NCBI GenBank assembly: GCA_051859045.1
Contig: JBHYGK010000045.1
Span: forward strand, 62,001 to 126,000
DNA length: 64,000 bases
Direction: 5' to 3'
Source: JBHYGK01 sp051859045
GTDB taxonomy: Bacteria > Pseudomonadota > Gammaproteobacteria > Xanthomonadales > Xanthomonadaceae
Each line of letters begins with the position of its first letter. Within the stretch, counting starts at the first letter, position 1. Below are positions 47,770 through 60,500 of the stretch, in pieces. A program made the translations under genes and the position numbers. The notes below the pieces were generated by a model, which ran no database searches, was not told the DNA's origin, and was given only the letters and a program-made list of their open reading frames with translations.

Positions 47770-48465
47770 GTGGATGCGCCGGGGCCCCGTGAGCGAGCGG
47801 AGGGTGGAGGTGGAGGCGCGTCGCCGTCGCCGCGCGACGACCTCGTGCTCGCGCACCTCGACTGGGCCAGGATGCTCGCCAAGCGCATCTTCATGCGCGT
47901 GCGGGCTCCCGCGCTGGAGTTCGGGGACTACGTCCAGGCCGCGACCCTCGGGCTGATGGAGGCCGCCCAGCGCTTCCGCCCCGAGCGGGGCGTGCCGTTC
48001 CAGGGCTACGCGCTGCGCCGCGTCCGCGGCGAAGTGTTCGACATGGTCCGCGGCTTCCTGCGCGATTCCCAGGCCAACGAGCGCCGGAGCGTCGCGGCCT
48101 TCGAGCGGCGCGAGTCGCTGGCCGAGGCGGGCGACGCCGATCCCCTGTCGGCGATGCTGGGCATCGTCGCCGGCCTCGGCCTCGGCCATCTCCTCGAGGC
48201 CCAGGCCATGCCGGTCCCGGAGGAGGCCACCTGTCCCGCCTACGGAGCCCTCGCCGAGCGCGATCGACGGCGTGCGCTGATGACGGCCCTCGAGACCCTG
48301 CCGGCCAGGGAGGCGCGGATCCTGCGCCTGCACTATCTCCACCACGTGCCGTTCCAGGACATCGCCGTGATGGAGGGGGTGACCCGGGGCCGGATTGCGC
48401 AGCTGCACCGCCGAGGCCTGGAGCGCATGCGCCCGGCGCTCGGGGCGCTCCGCCCGGAGTCCTGA
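47770..48465 (+). CDS. FliA-like (sigma-28 family) RNA polymerase sigma factor
   Basis: A 231-residue sigma factor (GTG start, 4 bases after fliP). Region 2 is EFGDYVQAATLGLMEAAQRF with FQGYALRRVRGEVFDMVRGF, typical of the FliA/SigB group. Region 4 is ALETLPAREARILRLHYLHH VPFQDIAVMEGVTRGRIAQL with the helix-turn-helix. The length is close to FliA (about 240). No anti-sigma FlgM gene is nearby. It is the last gene of the operon and lies 120 bases before the giant YD-repeat gene, so it may drive that gene. Whether it recognises true sigma-28 promoters is unknown, so I leave the symbol blank. Confidence 0.85.
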   Translation: MDAPGPRERAEGGGGGASPSPRDDLVLAHLDWARMLAKRIFMRVRAPALEFGDYVQAATLGLMEAAQRFRPERGVPFQGYALRRVRGEVFDMVRGFLRDSQANERRSVAAFERRESLAEAGDADPLSAMLGIVAGLGLGHLLEAQAMPVPEEATCPAYGALAERDRRRALMTALETLPAREARILRLHYLHHVPFQDIAVMEGVTRGRIAQLHRRGLERMRPALGALRPES

Positions 48466-48585
48466 GCGCGGGGCGTCCGACGACTCGTGCACCGAATCCC
48501 CTAAACCTCCGACGCGCCCCCCGCGACTGCGTGGTGATCGAGGCCCCTCCCACGTCCGGGGCTTCCCACGCAGGAGCGTTCAGTC
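48466..48585 (+). promoter_or_regulatory. Leader of the giant gene with a weak sigma-28-like motif
   Basis: TAAACCTC (48502-48509) resembles the sigma-28 -35 (TAAAGTTT). CCCGCGAC (48520-48527) matches four of eight positions of GCCGATAA with a 10-base gap. AGGAG at 48572-48576 is the ribosome site of the gene at 48586. No terminator separates it from the sigma gene. Confidence 0.3.
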
Positions 48586-51500
48586 ATGGTCGCAGTGGTG
48601 TCCGGCAACGGCTTGGGTCTTTTCGATTCGTCCTTCGACCGCCTCGGCGTCGCGATGGGAGGCCGCGACCGGCTCGGTGCCGGCGCGGGCGCACATTTCG
48701 TCAACGCCGCCACCGGCAACCTCGTGCTGCAGGGACATGACGAAAGCCTGCTGGGGCGCGGCATGCCCCTGTCGCTGCTGCGCACCTACAACAGCCAGGG
48801 TCTGCAGGCCGGGGCCGACGGCTGGATGCACGGATTCGAGCAGACGCTGGTGTTCGAGGGCGCCTCCAAGAGCGCGCCGGTGGTCCGGGTGTTCCGGGGC
48901 GACGGCTCGAACACCGCCTTCCAGTGGGACGCCACGCGCGGCCTTTACGTCTCCACCGACGGCGCCGGCGCACATGACACCATCGAAGCCACCAACGGCG
49001 GCTGGGTGCTGGTCGAGGGCAGCACGCGCGGCGAGTCGCGCTTCGATGCCGAGGGCCGGCTGGTGTCGCTGCGCGACGGCCGCACGGGCACCACCGCCGC
49101 GATGGTCTACGCCAAGGACGGCAGCGGGCGGCTGGCCGAAGTGCAGATCGATGGCGGTGATGCCCTGGTGTTCGGCTATGACGGATCGGGCCGCCTCGCC
49201 AGGATCTCGACCCGTGAGGGCGGCGTGCTGCGCTCGCAGGTGCGCTACGACTACGACGCGCTGGGCCGCCTGACCCACGTGCATGCGGACCTGACCCCGG
49301 ACGACGCGGGCGACGCCCGCTGGTCGACCACGCGCTACACCTACGAGGGCTCCAGCCTGCGGGTGCTGCGGATGGAGCAGGGCGACGGCACGGTCGCGTC
49401 CTACACCTGGCACGCGGACGGGCGGGTGCGCAGCGTGACCGTCGGCGACATCAACGACAACGACGGCGACGGCACCGGCCGCACCACGTTCTTCACCTAC
49501 GACGCGGCGGGTCGCACCACCCACGTGGCGGACTCCGCGGGCCGCACCTGGTCCTACGAATGGAATGCCGATGGCCAGCTCGGCCGCGTGCTGGCCCCGG
49601 CGGTCGATGGCCAGCGGGCGGCCACGCGCTATGAGTACGACACCCAGGGCAACCTCTCCGCCGTCACCGATGCCGCGGGTCGCCGCACCGTGTTCGGCTA
49701 TGACGCCTGGGGCAACCGCATCCTCGAGCGCGATGCCGCCGGCGGCACCGTGCAGCGCACCTTCGATGCCCGCCAGCAGGTGCTCGCCGAGACCCGCTTC
49801 ACCGTCGCGGACCCCGACGGCGTCGGTCCCGGGCAGCCCTCCGGCGCCCTGACCACCCGCTACGTCTACGACACGCAGGCCCGGCTGCGCTTCATCATCG
49901 ACGCCACCGGTGGCGTCCAGGAGATGCGCTACGCCAGCAGCGGCAGCGGGATCGGCCAGCTCGCGAGCACCCATGACTACACGGCGGCGCGCTACGCCAT
50001 CGCCGGCCTGGCCGCGAACGCCGCGCCGGCGCTGGCGACGGTGGAGGGCTGGGCCTCCGGGCAGCGCGCGGCGTCCACGCGCGTAGACCTCGCCTACGAC
50101 GTGGCGGGCCGCCTCGCCGGCCGGACCGCCTATGCGCGCGTCGACGCCAGCGGCGCCGGCATCTTCGACGCGGCCACCGAGGCCACCACCTACCTGTACG
50201 ACGCCCAGGGGCTGCTGCGTCGCCAGGACACCCTGCGCGGCGAGAACCGCCAGGTCGTGGACCGCACCAGCTTCGCCTATGACGGCCTGGGTCGCCTGCT
50301 GTCCACCGTCGACGCCTCCGGCGCGATGACCACATATGCCTGGGACGACGCCGGGCGGCGCCTGGTGGTCACCACCGCCGGCGGCCTCGTGCGCACCGAG
50401 GTCCGCAACGCCGCCGGTGAACTGCTGACCACCACCGAATCCACGACCGGCGGCCTGCAGGGCCGCGTGATGCAGCACTACTACGACACCCAGGGCCGAC
50501 TGGTCGCGGTGGAGGATGCGTCTGGCGGTCGCCACTACACCTTCCATGACGCCGCCGGCCGGGTGGTGGGCGAGGTCGATGCCACTGGCGCCTTCGTCGA
50601 GCGCGTCTACGACGCGGCCGGCCAGCTGGTGGAGCGCCGCGCCTACGACCGCAGCGTGACGACCGCCGGCTGGGTGGTCGGTGGCGCCGTCGTGCTGCCG
50701 ACGCTCGCCAGCGTCCGCGCGGCGGCCACGGGCGACGCCGCGACGATCCGCCGGGTCACCTATTCCTATGACGGCGCCGGGCGCCTGGCGATCGAGCGCG
50801 ACGCCGTGGGGCTGGAAACCCGCTACCGCTACGACGCGGCCGGCCGCCTGCTGCAGACCACCCAGGTCGATACCGCGGCCGCGGGGGCGCCGACGCGGAC
50901 CACCCGGATCCTGCTGGATGCCGACGGCCGCCGCGTGGGCCAGCTCGACGCCGAGGGCTACCTGCAGGAGTGGACCTACGACGCCGCGGGCCGGATGGTG
51001 CTCTCGGTGCGCTACGCCACCCGATCGCCGGCCTCGGCGCTCGCGGAGGGCGACCTGGCCGCTCTGCGGCCCCAGGCGGCTGCCGGCGACAAGCGCGAGC
51101 GCTTCTTCTTCGATGGCCGCGGGCGCCAGATCGCCACCCTCGATGCCGAGGGCTACCTGGTCGAGTATCTGCACGACGATGCGGGTCGCCTGCGCACCGA
51201 GCGCGCCTACGCCCGGCGCCTGACCGGGCTGGCCGGCGGTGAGTCGCTGTCGAACCTGGTCGATGCCGCCTTGGGCGGTGGCGTGCGCGAGCTTCGCCAC
51301 GCCCACGACGCGATGGGCCGACTCGCCACCTCGCTGGACCACGAGGGCACCACCACCCGCTACACCTACGACATCGCGGGCCGGCTGGTGCGCACCGAGC
51401 GCGCCGTCGGCACCAGCGAGATCCGCGAGAACCGGCTGCGCTACAACGCGCTGGGCCAGCTGATCGGTGAGCTCGACGCCATGGCGGCCACCCGGGTGCT

Positions 51501-54500
51501 GCCGGGCATGAGCGAGGCCCAGCTCGACCAGATCTACGCCCAGTGGGGCACGGTGCACCGCTACGACGCGCTCGGCAGGCGGGTGGAGTCGACCGATCCC
51601 GACGGGCACAAGACCTGGTACGTCCACGACGCGTCCGGGCGCCTCACCCACACCATCCGGGGCGTGGTCTCCGACGCCGGCGTGCTCAACGCGCTGGGCG
51701 AGGTCGAGCGCACCGACTACAACGCCTTCGGCGAGGCGGTGGCCAGCACCCGCTACGCGGGGCGGATCGCCACCAGCCAGCTCGCCACCCTGGCCCAGGC
51801 CCTGGCCGCGATCGCCAGCGCCGAGCAGGACGCCACGATCTCGCGCACCTACACCGCCCAGGGACGCGTCGCCACCGAGACGGGCCCGCTCGGGCACACC
51901 ACGCGCTGGACCTACAGCGCCTTCGGCGACGTGCTCACCGAGACCCGGCCGCCGGCCGGCGAGCGCGCGCTGCTGATCGAGCACGGCTACGACCGCCGTG
52001 GCCTGCGCACTTCCACCGTGCTCGACCGCGCGGGCATCGAGGCGTCCGAGCTGCTCCAGCTCGACGCCTTCGGGCGCGTGCGCGTCCGCACCGATGCCCT
52101 GGGCGCCAGCACCACGTTCGCCTACGACCGGCTGGGTCGCCAGGTCAGCTCGACCCTCGTGGTCGGTGGCCGCGGCGAGGTCGTCTCCCAGGCCTATGAC
52201 GCGTGGGGCCGGACCCTCGAGCAGGTCGACGCCATGGGGCGTCGCACCGAGTACCTCTACGACGATGCCCTGCGCACGGTCACGGTGCTGACGCCGGAAG
52301 GCGTCACCATGACCACCGAGCGCAACCGGCATGGCGAGACGGTGAGCCTCACCGACGCCGCCGGCCAGGCCACCCGCTACGAGTACAACGCCCGCGGCCA
52401 GGTCGTGGCCGTCACCGCCGCCGACCAGGGCCGCGAGGCGCGCACCTACGACGACCGCGGCCTGCTGCTGCGCGAGACCGACGCCAGCGGTCGCGCCGTC
52501 GAGTACCGCTACGACGCTCTCGGCCGCACCCTGCAGCGCATCGAGGACCCCGACGGCCTCGCGCTTGCCACCCGCTACCGCTACGACACCGCTGGCCGCC
52601 AGGTCGAGGTGCGCGACGCCAGCGGCCGCCTGACCCGCTTCACCTACGACCAGGCGGGCCAGCTCGTCGAGCAGGCGCTGGATCCGTCTGGCCTGAACCT
52701 GCGGACCCGCTTCACCTGGGATGCCGAGGGTCGCCAGCTGACGATGACCGAGGGCTTCGGCACCGCCGCGGCCCGCACCGTGGCCTACGGTTATGACGTG
52801 CTCGGCCGCCGCACCAGCGAAGTCGTCGCGCCTGGCGTGCTGGGCCTGACCACGCGCTACGAGTACGACGACGCCGGCCAGCTGCGGCGCAGCATCGATG
52901 CCGAGGGCCGCGCCACCCGCTACACCTACGACGAGGCCGGCCGCCTCGTGCACACCATCGACCCGGCCGGCACCGTCACCCGGCGCTGGTATGACGCGGT
53001 CGGGCGCGAGGTCGCCAGCCGCACCTATGCCGCCGTGAGCGTCGGTCCCAAGCTCGAGGCGCCCACCGTCGGCGACATCGACGCGCTGCTGCCGACGACG
53101 GCGTCCGCCGCCGACCCGGTCGGCTACCGGATCCATGACCGCGACGGCCGCCTGCGCTTCGCGATCGACGCCCTCGGCCACGTCACCGAGATCAGCTACG
53201 ACGCGCTGGGCCGTGCGCACCAGCAGATCGCCTACGCGCTGCCGCTGGCGCTGTCCACGGCCGACCAGCAGGCCCTCCGCGCGGGCGAGCTGGCGCCCGA
53301 CACCCTCGCCACCCGCCTCGCCGGGCAGGTGGCGACGGCCCGCGCGCGCTTCTCCATCTTCGACGCGGTCGGCCGGGTGCGCTTCGAGGTCGTCCGGCAG
53401 GATCTCGGCCAGGGCAGCGTCGGCGTGGTCACCGAGCGGCGCTATGACGCCGCGGGCCGCGTCGTCGCCAACATCGCCCATGCCACCACGGTGGCGTGGA
53501 CGCCGTCGCTGGACACCGCGGCGCTGCAGCAGGCGATCACCGCCGCGGGCGGCAACGCCGCGTCGCAGCAGCGCGTGACGCGGATGCACCACGACGGCGT
53601 CGGCCGGGTGCGCTACACCGTCGACGATGCCGGCGTGGTGACCGCCGTCGAGTACGACGCGGCGGGCCGGATCGAGGCGACCCACGCCTACACCGCGCCG
53701 ATCTCCAATCCTGCCGCAGCGGATGCCGCCGCGGTCGAGGCGGCCCTCGCCGGGCTGGGGCGCCGCACCACCCGCTACGAGTACGACAACGCAGGCCGCC
53801 AGACCGACGTGGTGGATGCGCTGGGCAGGCGCGAGCGCTTCGGCTATGACGCCAGCGGCAAGCGCACGTCCTACACCGATCGCAACAACGCCACCTGGAA
53901 CTACCACTACGACGCCGCCGGCCGCCTCGAACACGAGGACTCCCCCGCCGTGGCCGTGGCCCGCTACGACGCAGCCGGGGTGCTGCGCGAGAGCGTCCTG
54001 CGCATTCGCACGACGATCGGCTACGACCGCGTCGGCAACGTCGTGGCGCGGACCGAGAACGCGGGCACCAGCGAGGCCCGCACCACCCGCTACGAGTACG
54101 ACGCGCGCGGCCGCCAGGTGCGCACCGTGTTCCCGGACCCGGGCCGCTACGACCGCGCTACCGGCGCGCTGGTGGCCACCGGGCAGGCGCCTGCGGTCAC
54201 CGTCACCTACGACGCCCTGGATCGAGCCGTGGTGCAGACCGAAACCCTCGGCCAGCACGCCTACCGGATGTTCGACGCCGCCGGCCGCCTCGTCTACGAG
54301 ATCGACGAGGGTGGCTACGTCAGCCGGCACACCTACAACGCCTTCGGCGACCGCGAGGGCATGGTCCGCTACGCGCGGGCCATCACCGTCCCCGCCGGCG
54401 AGCGGGGCCTGCCCAAGGACGCGGCCTGGGTCGCGGCGCGCCTGGTGCCCGATGCCGGCGATCGCACCATCACCACCCGCTACGACGGTGCGGGTCGCCG

Positions 54501-57500
54501 CACCAGCGTCGAGGAGTCGGCCGTCACCTACGTCCGCGCGGACGGCTCCAGCGCGGTCGGTTCGCCGCGCACCGAGTTCCTCTACAACGTCCATGGCGAA
54601 GTGATCCGGGAGTCGGTGCTGCTGGAGGGCGCGCCCGGCCAGGCCAGCGCGCGCTGGGCCCATACCCACCGCGCCTATGACGAGCTCGGCCGCCTCGTGA
54701 TGACGGTGGACGCCGAGGGCCACGTCACCGAGTTCGAGTACACCGCCAACGGCGAGCTCGCCCGCCAGGTCGAGTACGCGCGTGCGATCGCGGTGGAATC
54801 GGTGCTGCCCGGCGTGCGTCCTGCGCCGCCGCCCTCGGGCGACGCCCAGACGGGCTTCGACCGCATCCAGCGCTTCGAGCATGACGCCCTCGGGCGCGTG
54901 GTCTTCCAGCGCGTCGATCGCCGCTTCGAGAACACCGACGGCAGCAGCGGCGTGCGCGAGGTGCTCACCGAGCAGCGTTACGACGGCGAGGGTCGCGTGA
55001 TCGAGCAGATCGTGGACGGCCAGCTCACCCGCACCGCCTACGACGCCCTCGGGCGCTCGGTGTCGCTGCGCGAGTCCGAGCGCGCGGTGCTGCGCGACGA
55101 CGCGCAGGCCCTGCTGCAGGCCTCGCCCGGCCTCGACCTGGCCAGTGCCAGCCTTTATCGGCAGTCCTCGCCCTTCACCTCGATGCGCTACGACGCCTTC
55201 GGCAACGTGCTGGAGGTCCGGCGCTCGGCGACGGGCTGGCTGCAGGGCCAGGCCTCGCCGCCGGCCGCGGCCGCTGGCGACCAGGTGATGAGCTACCGCC
55301 TCGACTGGCAGGGGCGCGTGGTGGCCGAGCGCAATGCCGCCGGCATCGCGCAGTTCCACGAGTACGACGCGGCCGATCGCCGCACCCTGACCACCTACCA
55401 GCTGGCGGGTGCGGGCGACACCGTCGCGAATGCCGGCGCCTGGGTGGAGTCGCGCGCGAGCTACGACGCGCTCGGCCGCCAGGAGCGCGTCGAGGTGTCG
55501 AGGCGTCTGTCGAACGGCACGGTGGAGTTCGACCAGGTCGTCAGCGCCGAGCACAACGCCTTCGGCGAGATCGTCTACCGCGGTGATGGACGTCCGCGCG
55601 GGACGCCCGCCGCGGGCGCCACCTACGTGTACGACGGCGCGGGTCGCCTGGTGTCCAGCAACGCCGAGGGCGGCTCCTGGCGCAACTACGGCTACGACCT
55701 GGCGGGTCGCCAGCGCACCCGGGAGGTGTGGGTCAACGTGGGCGCGGGGCAGCGCCAGATTGTCCTCGCCCAGGACCTCGACCGCCTCGGCCGCACGCTG
55801 CGCGAGGAGCTCGCGCCGCACGCCGACATCAATGGGCCGAGGGCCTCGGTGCTCCGGCGCTTCGACCGATGGGGCAACGTGGTGCTGCTGGTCGACGCGC
55901 GCGGCTACGAGACGCGCTTCGCTTACAACGAGGACAACCAGGTCGTCCGCGAGACCAAGCCGCTGGTGAAGGTGCTGGGCGAGGACGGCGTGGAGTCCTG
56001 GCAGCGGCCGGAGCAGCGCTGGTACTACGACGCGCTCGGGCGCCTGGTCGGCACGCGCGACGCCAACGGCAACGTGCGGCGCATGACCCACGATGCCGCC
56101 GGTCGCGCCACCATCGCGTTCGACGCCTACGGCAACCCCACCCGCACCGCCTATGACGCGCTGGGGCAGGCACGCCTGACCCAGGACGCCCGCGGCTACA
56201 TCACCTTCCGCGACTTCGACGCCGTGGGCCGGGTCGTCGGCCACGGCGACCTGGTGGCCACGGCGTCGGGCACCAGCCGCCGCCGGACCGTGCTCGAGAG
56301 CTACCAGCTCAACCAGAACGGCGATCGCATCGGCGTCACCAACGCGCTGTCGCAGACCCACCGTTACGTCTACGACAGCCGCGGACTGGTGCTGCGCAGC
56401 CAGACCGCCGCCGGCGTCGTGATGACCCAGGCCTACGACAGCCAGGGCCAGCGCACCCGCGAGACCAACGGCCTGCGCGCCCTCACCGCGTCCTCGCTGG
56501 TCGATCGCGACGGCGAGACCGTGTGGCGCGACGAGCAGACCTGGGACTTCGACTACTTCGGTCGCCTCATCGACCACAACGACCTCGCCGGCCGCGACTA
56601 CGACTACACCTACGATCCCCAGTCGGGCCAGCGCCTCCGCGAGACCACCCAGCTGGCCGGCGCCGCATCGCTCGACCGCAGCACCAGCTGGTACGCCAAC
56701 GGCCGCGTCGCCCAGATCGTCGAGGGCGCCAACCGATTCCGCTACGAGTACGACGCCGCGGGCAACCGCACCCTCGAGGAGTCCGCCACCCGCGACGGCA
56801 TCGGCACCGAGGTCCGGATCCGCACCCAGTCCTACTACGACAGCCACAACCGCTTGGTGCGGGTGGTGCAGGACGACCTGGTGACGGGCAAGCGCGTCTT
56901 CGACCTGTCCTATGACTACGACGCGGTGGGCAACCGTCGCCGGGTGGTGGCCCAGACGGGCTATGGCACCGGCACCTCGCCGATTCCCGTGGCCTACCGC
57001 GCGCCCGAGGTCATCGCCGTGCCGGAGGGCCGCACCCTGCGCGCCGGGCGACCCGCCGAGTTCCGCATCCGCCTCACCGACGTCTTCCTCGACCCCGAGT
57101 ACGACGTGCTGCAGATCGGTGTGGCCCAGATCGTCGGCGGCCAGGCGTCGGGGCTCCCGGCCTGGTTGTCGCATGCGATCGATCCGGCCACCGGCGAGCT
57201 CGTGTTCACCGCCGGCCCGGGCTCCAGCGCCGCGCTCGGCCAGCAGCTCACGCTGCGCCTCACCGCCACCGACAGCGCCCAGCAGAGCGCCTCGGTCGAG
57301 TTCTCGCTGCGCGTGGTCTTCAACTCGGCGCCCCAGTCGAGCCAGCAGGGCCCCGCCCAGTTCGTGGTGAAGACCGGCCGACCGTTCACCGCCGAGTTCC
57401 CGGCGGAGCTGTACTTCCGCGACCTCGACGTGGGCGATCGACTGCGCATCGACGTGCTGGCGGTGTTCCCGCCGGCGCCGTGGCTGTCGATCGACAACGA

Positions 57501-60500
57501 CAACACCTCCGTCGCCCGCATCTCCGGCACGCCGTCCGCGGCCCAGGCGGGCACCTACACCGTGACGCTGCGCGCGCGTGACGAGGAGGGCGATGGTGCC
57601 ACCCGCACCGTCACGCTCAACGTCCGCGCGAACGGTGCCCCGACGGTCGTGGCGACCCCGCCCGCCCAGGAGGCGACCCTCGAGCGCGCCTACGAGCTGG
57701 CGATGCCGCTGTCGTCGCTGTTCGTCGACCCCGATGGCGACGCCATGCAGGTCACGGCCAGCCTCGAGGACGGCTCGGCCCTGCCGGCGTGGCTGGCGTT
57801 CCAGTTCCTCAATGATCGCGCCGACCCGCTGCTGCGCCTCGGTGGCCGCGTGCCGGCCGACGAGGTGGCGGGGCGGACCTACCGGATCCGCCTGCTGGCG
57901 ACCGACAGCGATGGCGCCTCGCGCTCGGTGGTCGTGTCGCTCGCCCTGTTCGCCAACCGCGCGCCCGTGGTCGTCGCCACGCCGGTGGTGCCGGCCCCGC
58001 GGGTCAATGTCGACTACCGGGTGGAGCTCCCGATCAGCTCGCTCTTCCGGGATCCCGACGGTGATGCGTTGCTGCTCGACCTGCTGCATCCCGGTGGCTT
58101 CGCGGCCACCGGCTGGCTGCGCATGACCGTCGACCAGGCCGCAGGCACGATCGTGCTGGCGGGCCGTCCCACCAGCAACGCCAACCACGCCGGCGCGAGA
58201 ACGGTGGAGATCCGCGCCCGCGACGCCGACGGGCTGCAGGTGCTGCTTCCGCTCACGCTGCAGGTGCGCGGCGATACCGCGCCGACGTTCCCGATGGCCC
58301 CGCCCGATCGCAACATCGGTACGGGCCGGAGCTTCTCGTTCGCGATCCCGGCCGCGACCGACGCGGACGGCGACACACTGACCTACCGCGCCCAGATGGT
58401 GGTCCGCGAGCGTGCCGAGACGGTGCCGCCGACCTGGGTCGACACCTACGTGCCGCTGCCCAGCTGGCTGCAGTTCAACAGCGCCACCCGGACCTTCAGC
58501 GGCGTGGCGCCGCTGCAGACCACGGCCGAGCCCATTCGCATCCGCGTGCGGGCCTTGGACGGCATCAACGAAGCGGAGGCGGGCTTCACGATCTCCATCG
58601 TGCAGGCCGCCAACTCGGGACCGGTAGCCGAGTTCCCGCTGGCGCCGCGCGCCGCGCTCGAGGGCTCCAGTGTCTCCTGGGCGCTGCCTGAAGGGGCATT
58701 CAGCGACCCTGATGGTGATCCGCTGGCCTACTCGGCGCAGGTGCTGATGCCTGCGCACCGCCGCCTGCAGTGGGTCAACGGCGTCCAGATGCCGGTCGAC
58801 GTGCCGGCGCAGTGGGTGGCCCTGTCCACCGCCGGCCTGTCCATCAACGCGTCCACGGGCGCGATCAGCGGCGCCGTCCGCGGCCTCGAGTTCGAGGATG
58901 CGGGCCAGCCGGCCTTCAGCGGAAGCCTGCTGATCCAGGTGCGTGCGGCCGACACGGCCGGCCTGGCGGCGTTCTCGGTGTTCACCGCGACGGTCGACCT
59001 GCGTCCGCGCGGGCCGACGTCGTCCTCGCACACCATCGCCATCGGCGAGACCTTCAGCTATCGCATCCCAGGATTCGTTGATCCCGAGGGCGGCGCGCTC
59101 GCCTTCTCGGCCCGCCTGCAGGGTGGCGGCCCCCTGCCGTCCTGGCTCGCCCTCAGCGCCGACGGCGTGCTGACCGGGCGGGCCACCGTCCCGGGCACGG
59201 TCGTCATCGAGCTGACCGTCACCGACGCCTCCGGACTGACCAGCACCAGCCTGCTTACCCTCGTGGCGGCCAATCAGCCGCCGGTCTACGCCGGCGGGCT
59301 CTCGCCGCAGGCGGCGACGCCCGGCCAGGCCTTCAGCTATCAGGTTCCTGCGGGGGCGTTCACCGACCCGAATGGCGATCCGCTGACCTACACCGCGACG
59401 CTCTCCGGCGGCGCGGCGCTGCCGGGGTGGCTGTCGTTCAACGCGGGCACGCGGACCTTCAGCGGTACGCCCGGCGTGGCAGGCAGCTGGACGGTTCAGG
59501 TGAGCGCGAGCGACGGCGCGAGCAGCGCCAGCGGCACGTTCACGATCACGGTCAGCAACAGTGCGCCGGTGAACGCCGTAGCGCTGCCCAACCGCTCCGG
59601 CGGCCAGGGCGTGGCGGTGGCCTGGGACCTGCCGGCGGGGGCGTTCACCGACCCCAACGGCGATCCGCTGAGCTATGCGCTCGAGGTGGAGCGTCCGGGC
59701 TACTGGGAGTACTACGAGATCCGTCCGGGCGAGCCGGACGCGCGCTGGGTGCCGGCGGCGTGGGAAGCCGCGTCGTCGGTGGGCCTGGCGGTGAACGCGA
59801 CGACGGGCCGGATCACCGGAACGCCGGGCCTGATGTGGGTGCCCAATGGCTCGGAGGGCGGATACGACACGGTGAGCACCTACCGCATGCGGGTGGTGGC
59901 GCGCGATCCGGCTGGCGCGAGCGCACAGGGCGTATTCACCGTGGGCCTGAACCGGCCGCCGGTGGGCCCGGCGACGCTGTCGCAGATGGTCGGAGTGAAC
60001 GCGAACTTCAGCGTGCAGCTCTACGGCTTCAGCGATCCGGACGGCCAGGCGCTGACGTGGTCGGCGGTGGGTCTGCCGTCGGGCGTGAGCCTGAGCCCGT
60101 CGGGCGTGCTGAGCGGCCGCCTGACGACGCCGGGCAACCGCACGTTCACGGTGACGGTGACCGACACGGGCGGCCTGACGGCCAGCGCGACGATGACGCT
60201 GACCACGGGCAACACGGCGCCGACGTACGTGGGCGGTCTGCCGTCGAGCCTCGCGCCGGCCTTTGGCGCGCCTTTCAGCTGGCAGGTGCCGGCCGGCGCA
60301 TTCTCGGATCCGAACGGCGATCCGCTGACCTACTCGATGAACCAGCTGGTGGAGACCCCGATCTGGGATCAGGAGACCGGGCAGTGGTGGACCTACGTCG
60401 AGGAGCGTCCTCTGCCGGCATGGCTGAGCTTCAACGCCTCGACGCGGACGCTGACGGGCACGCCGCCGGACATGACGACGCTGCGGCTGCAGGTGATCGC

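Noticed and set aside
44352..47894. Long minus-strand frame across flgE to fliP
   Set aside because: Shadow of well-identified flagellar genes on the plus strand; its composition is Ala/Arg/His-rich with no family features.
48580..59031. A 3483-residue open frame on the minus strand across the giant YD gene
   Set aside because: It is antisense to a clear repeat protein. At this GC content the reverse frame of biased codons is open by chance; the translation is low-complexity and has no ribosome site.
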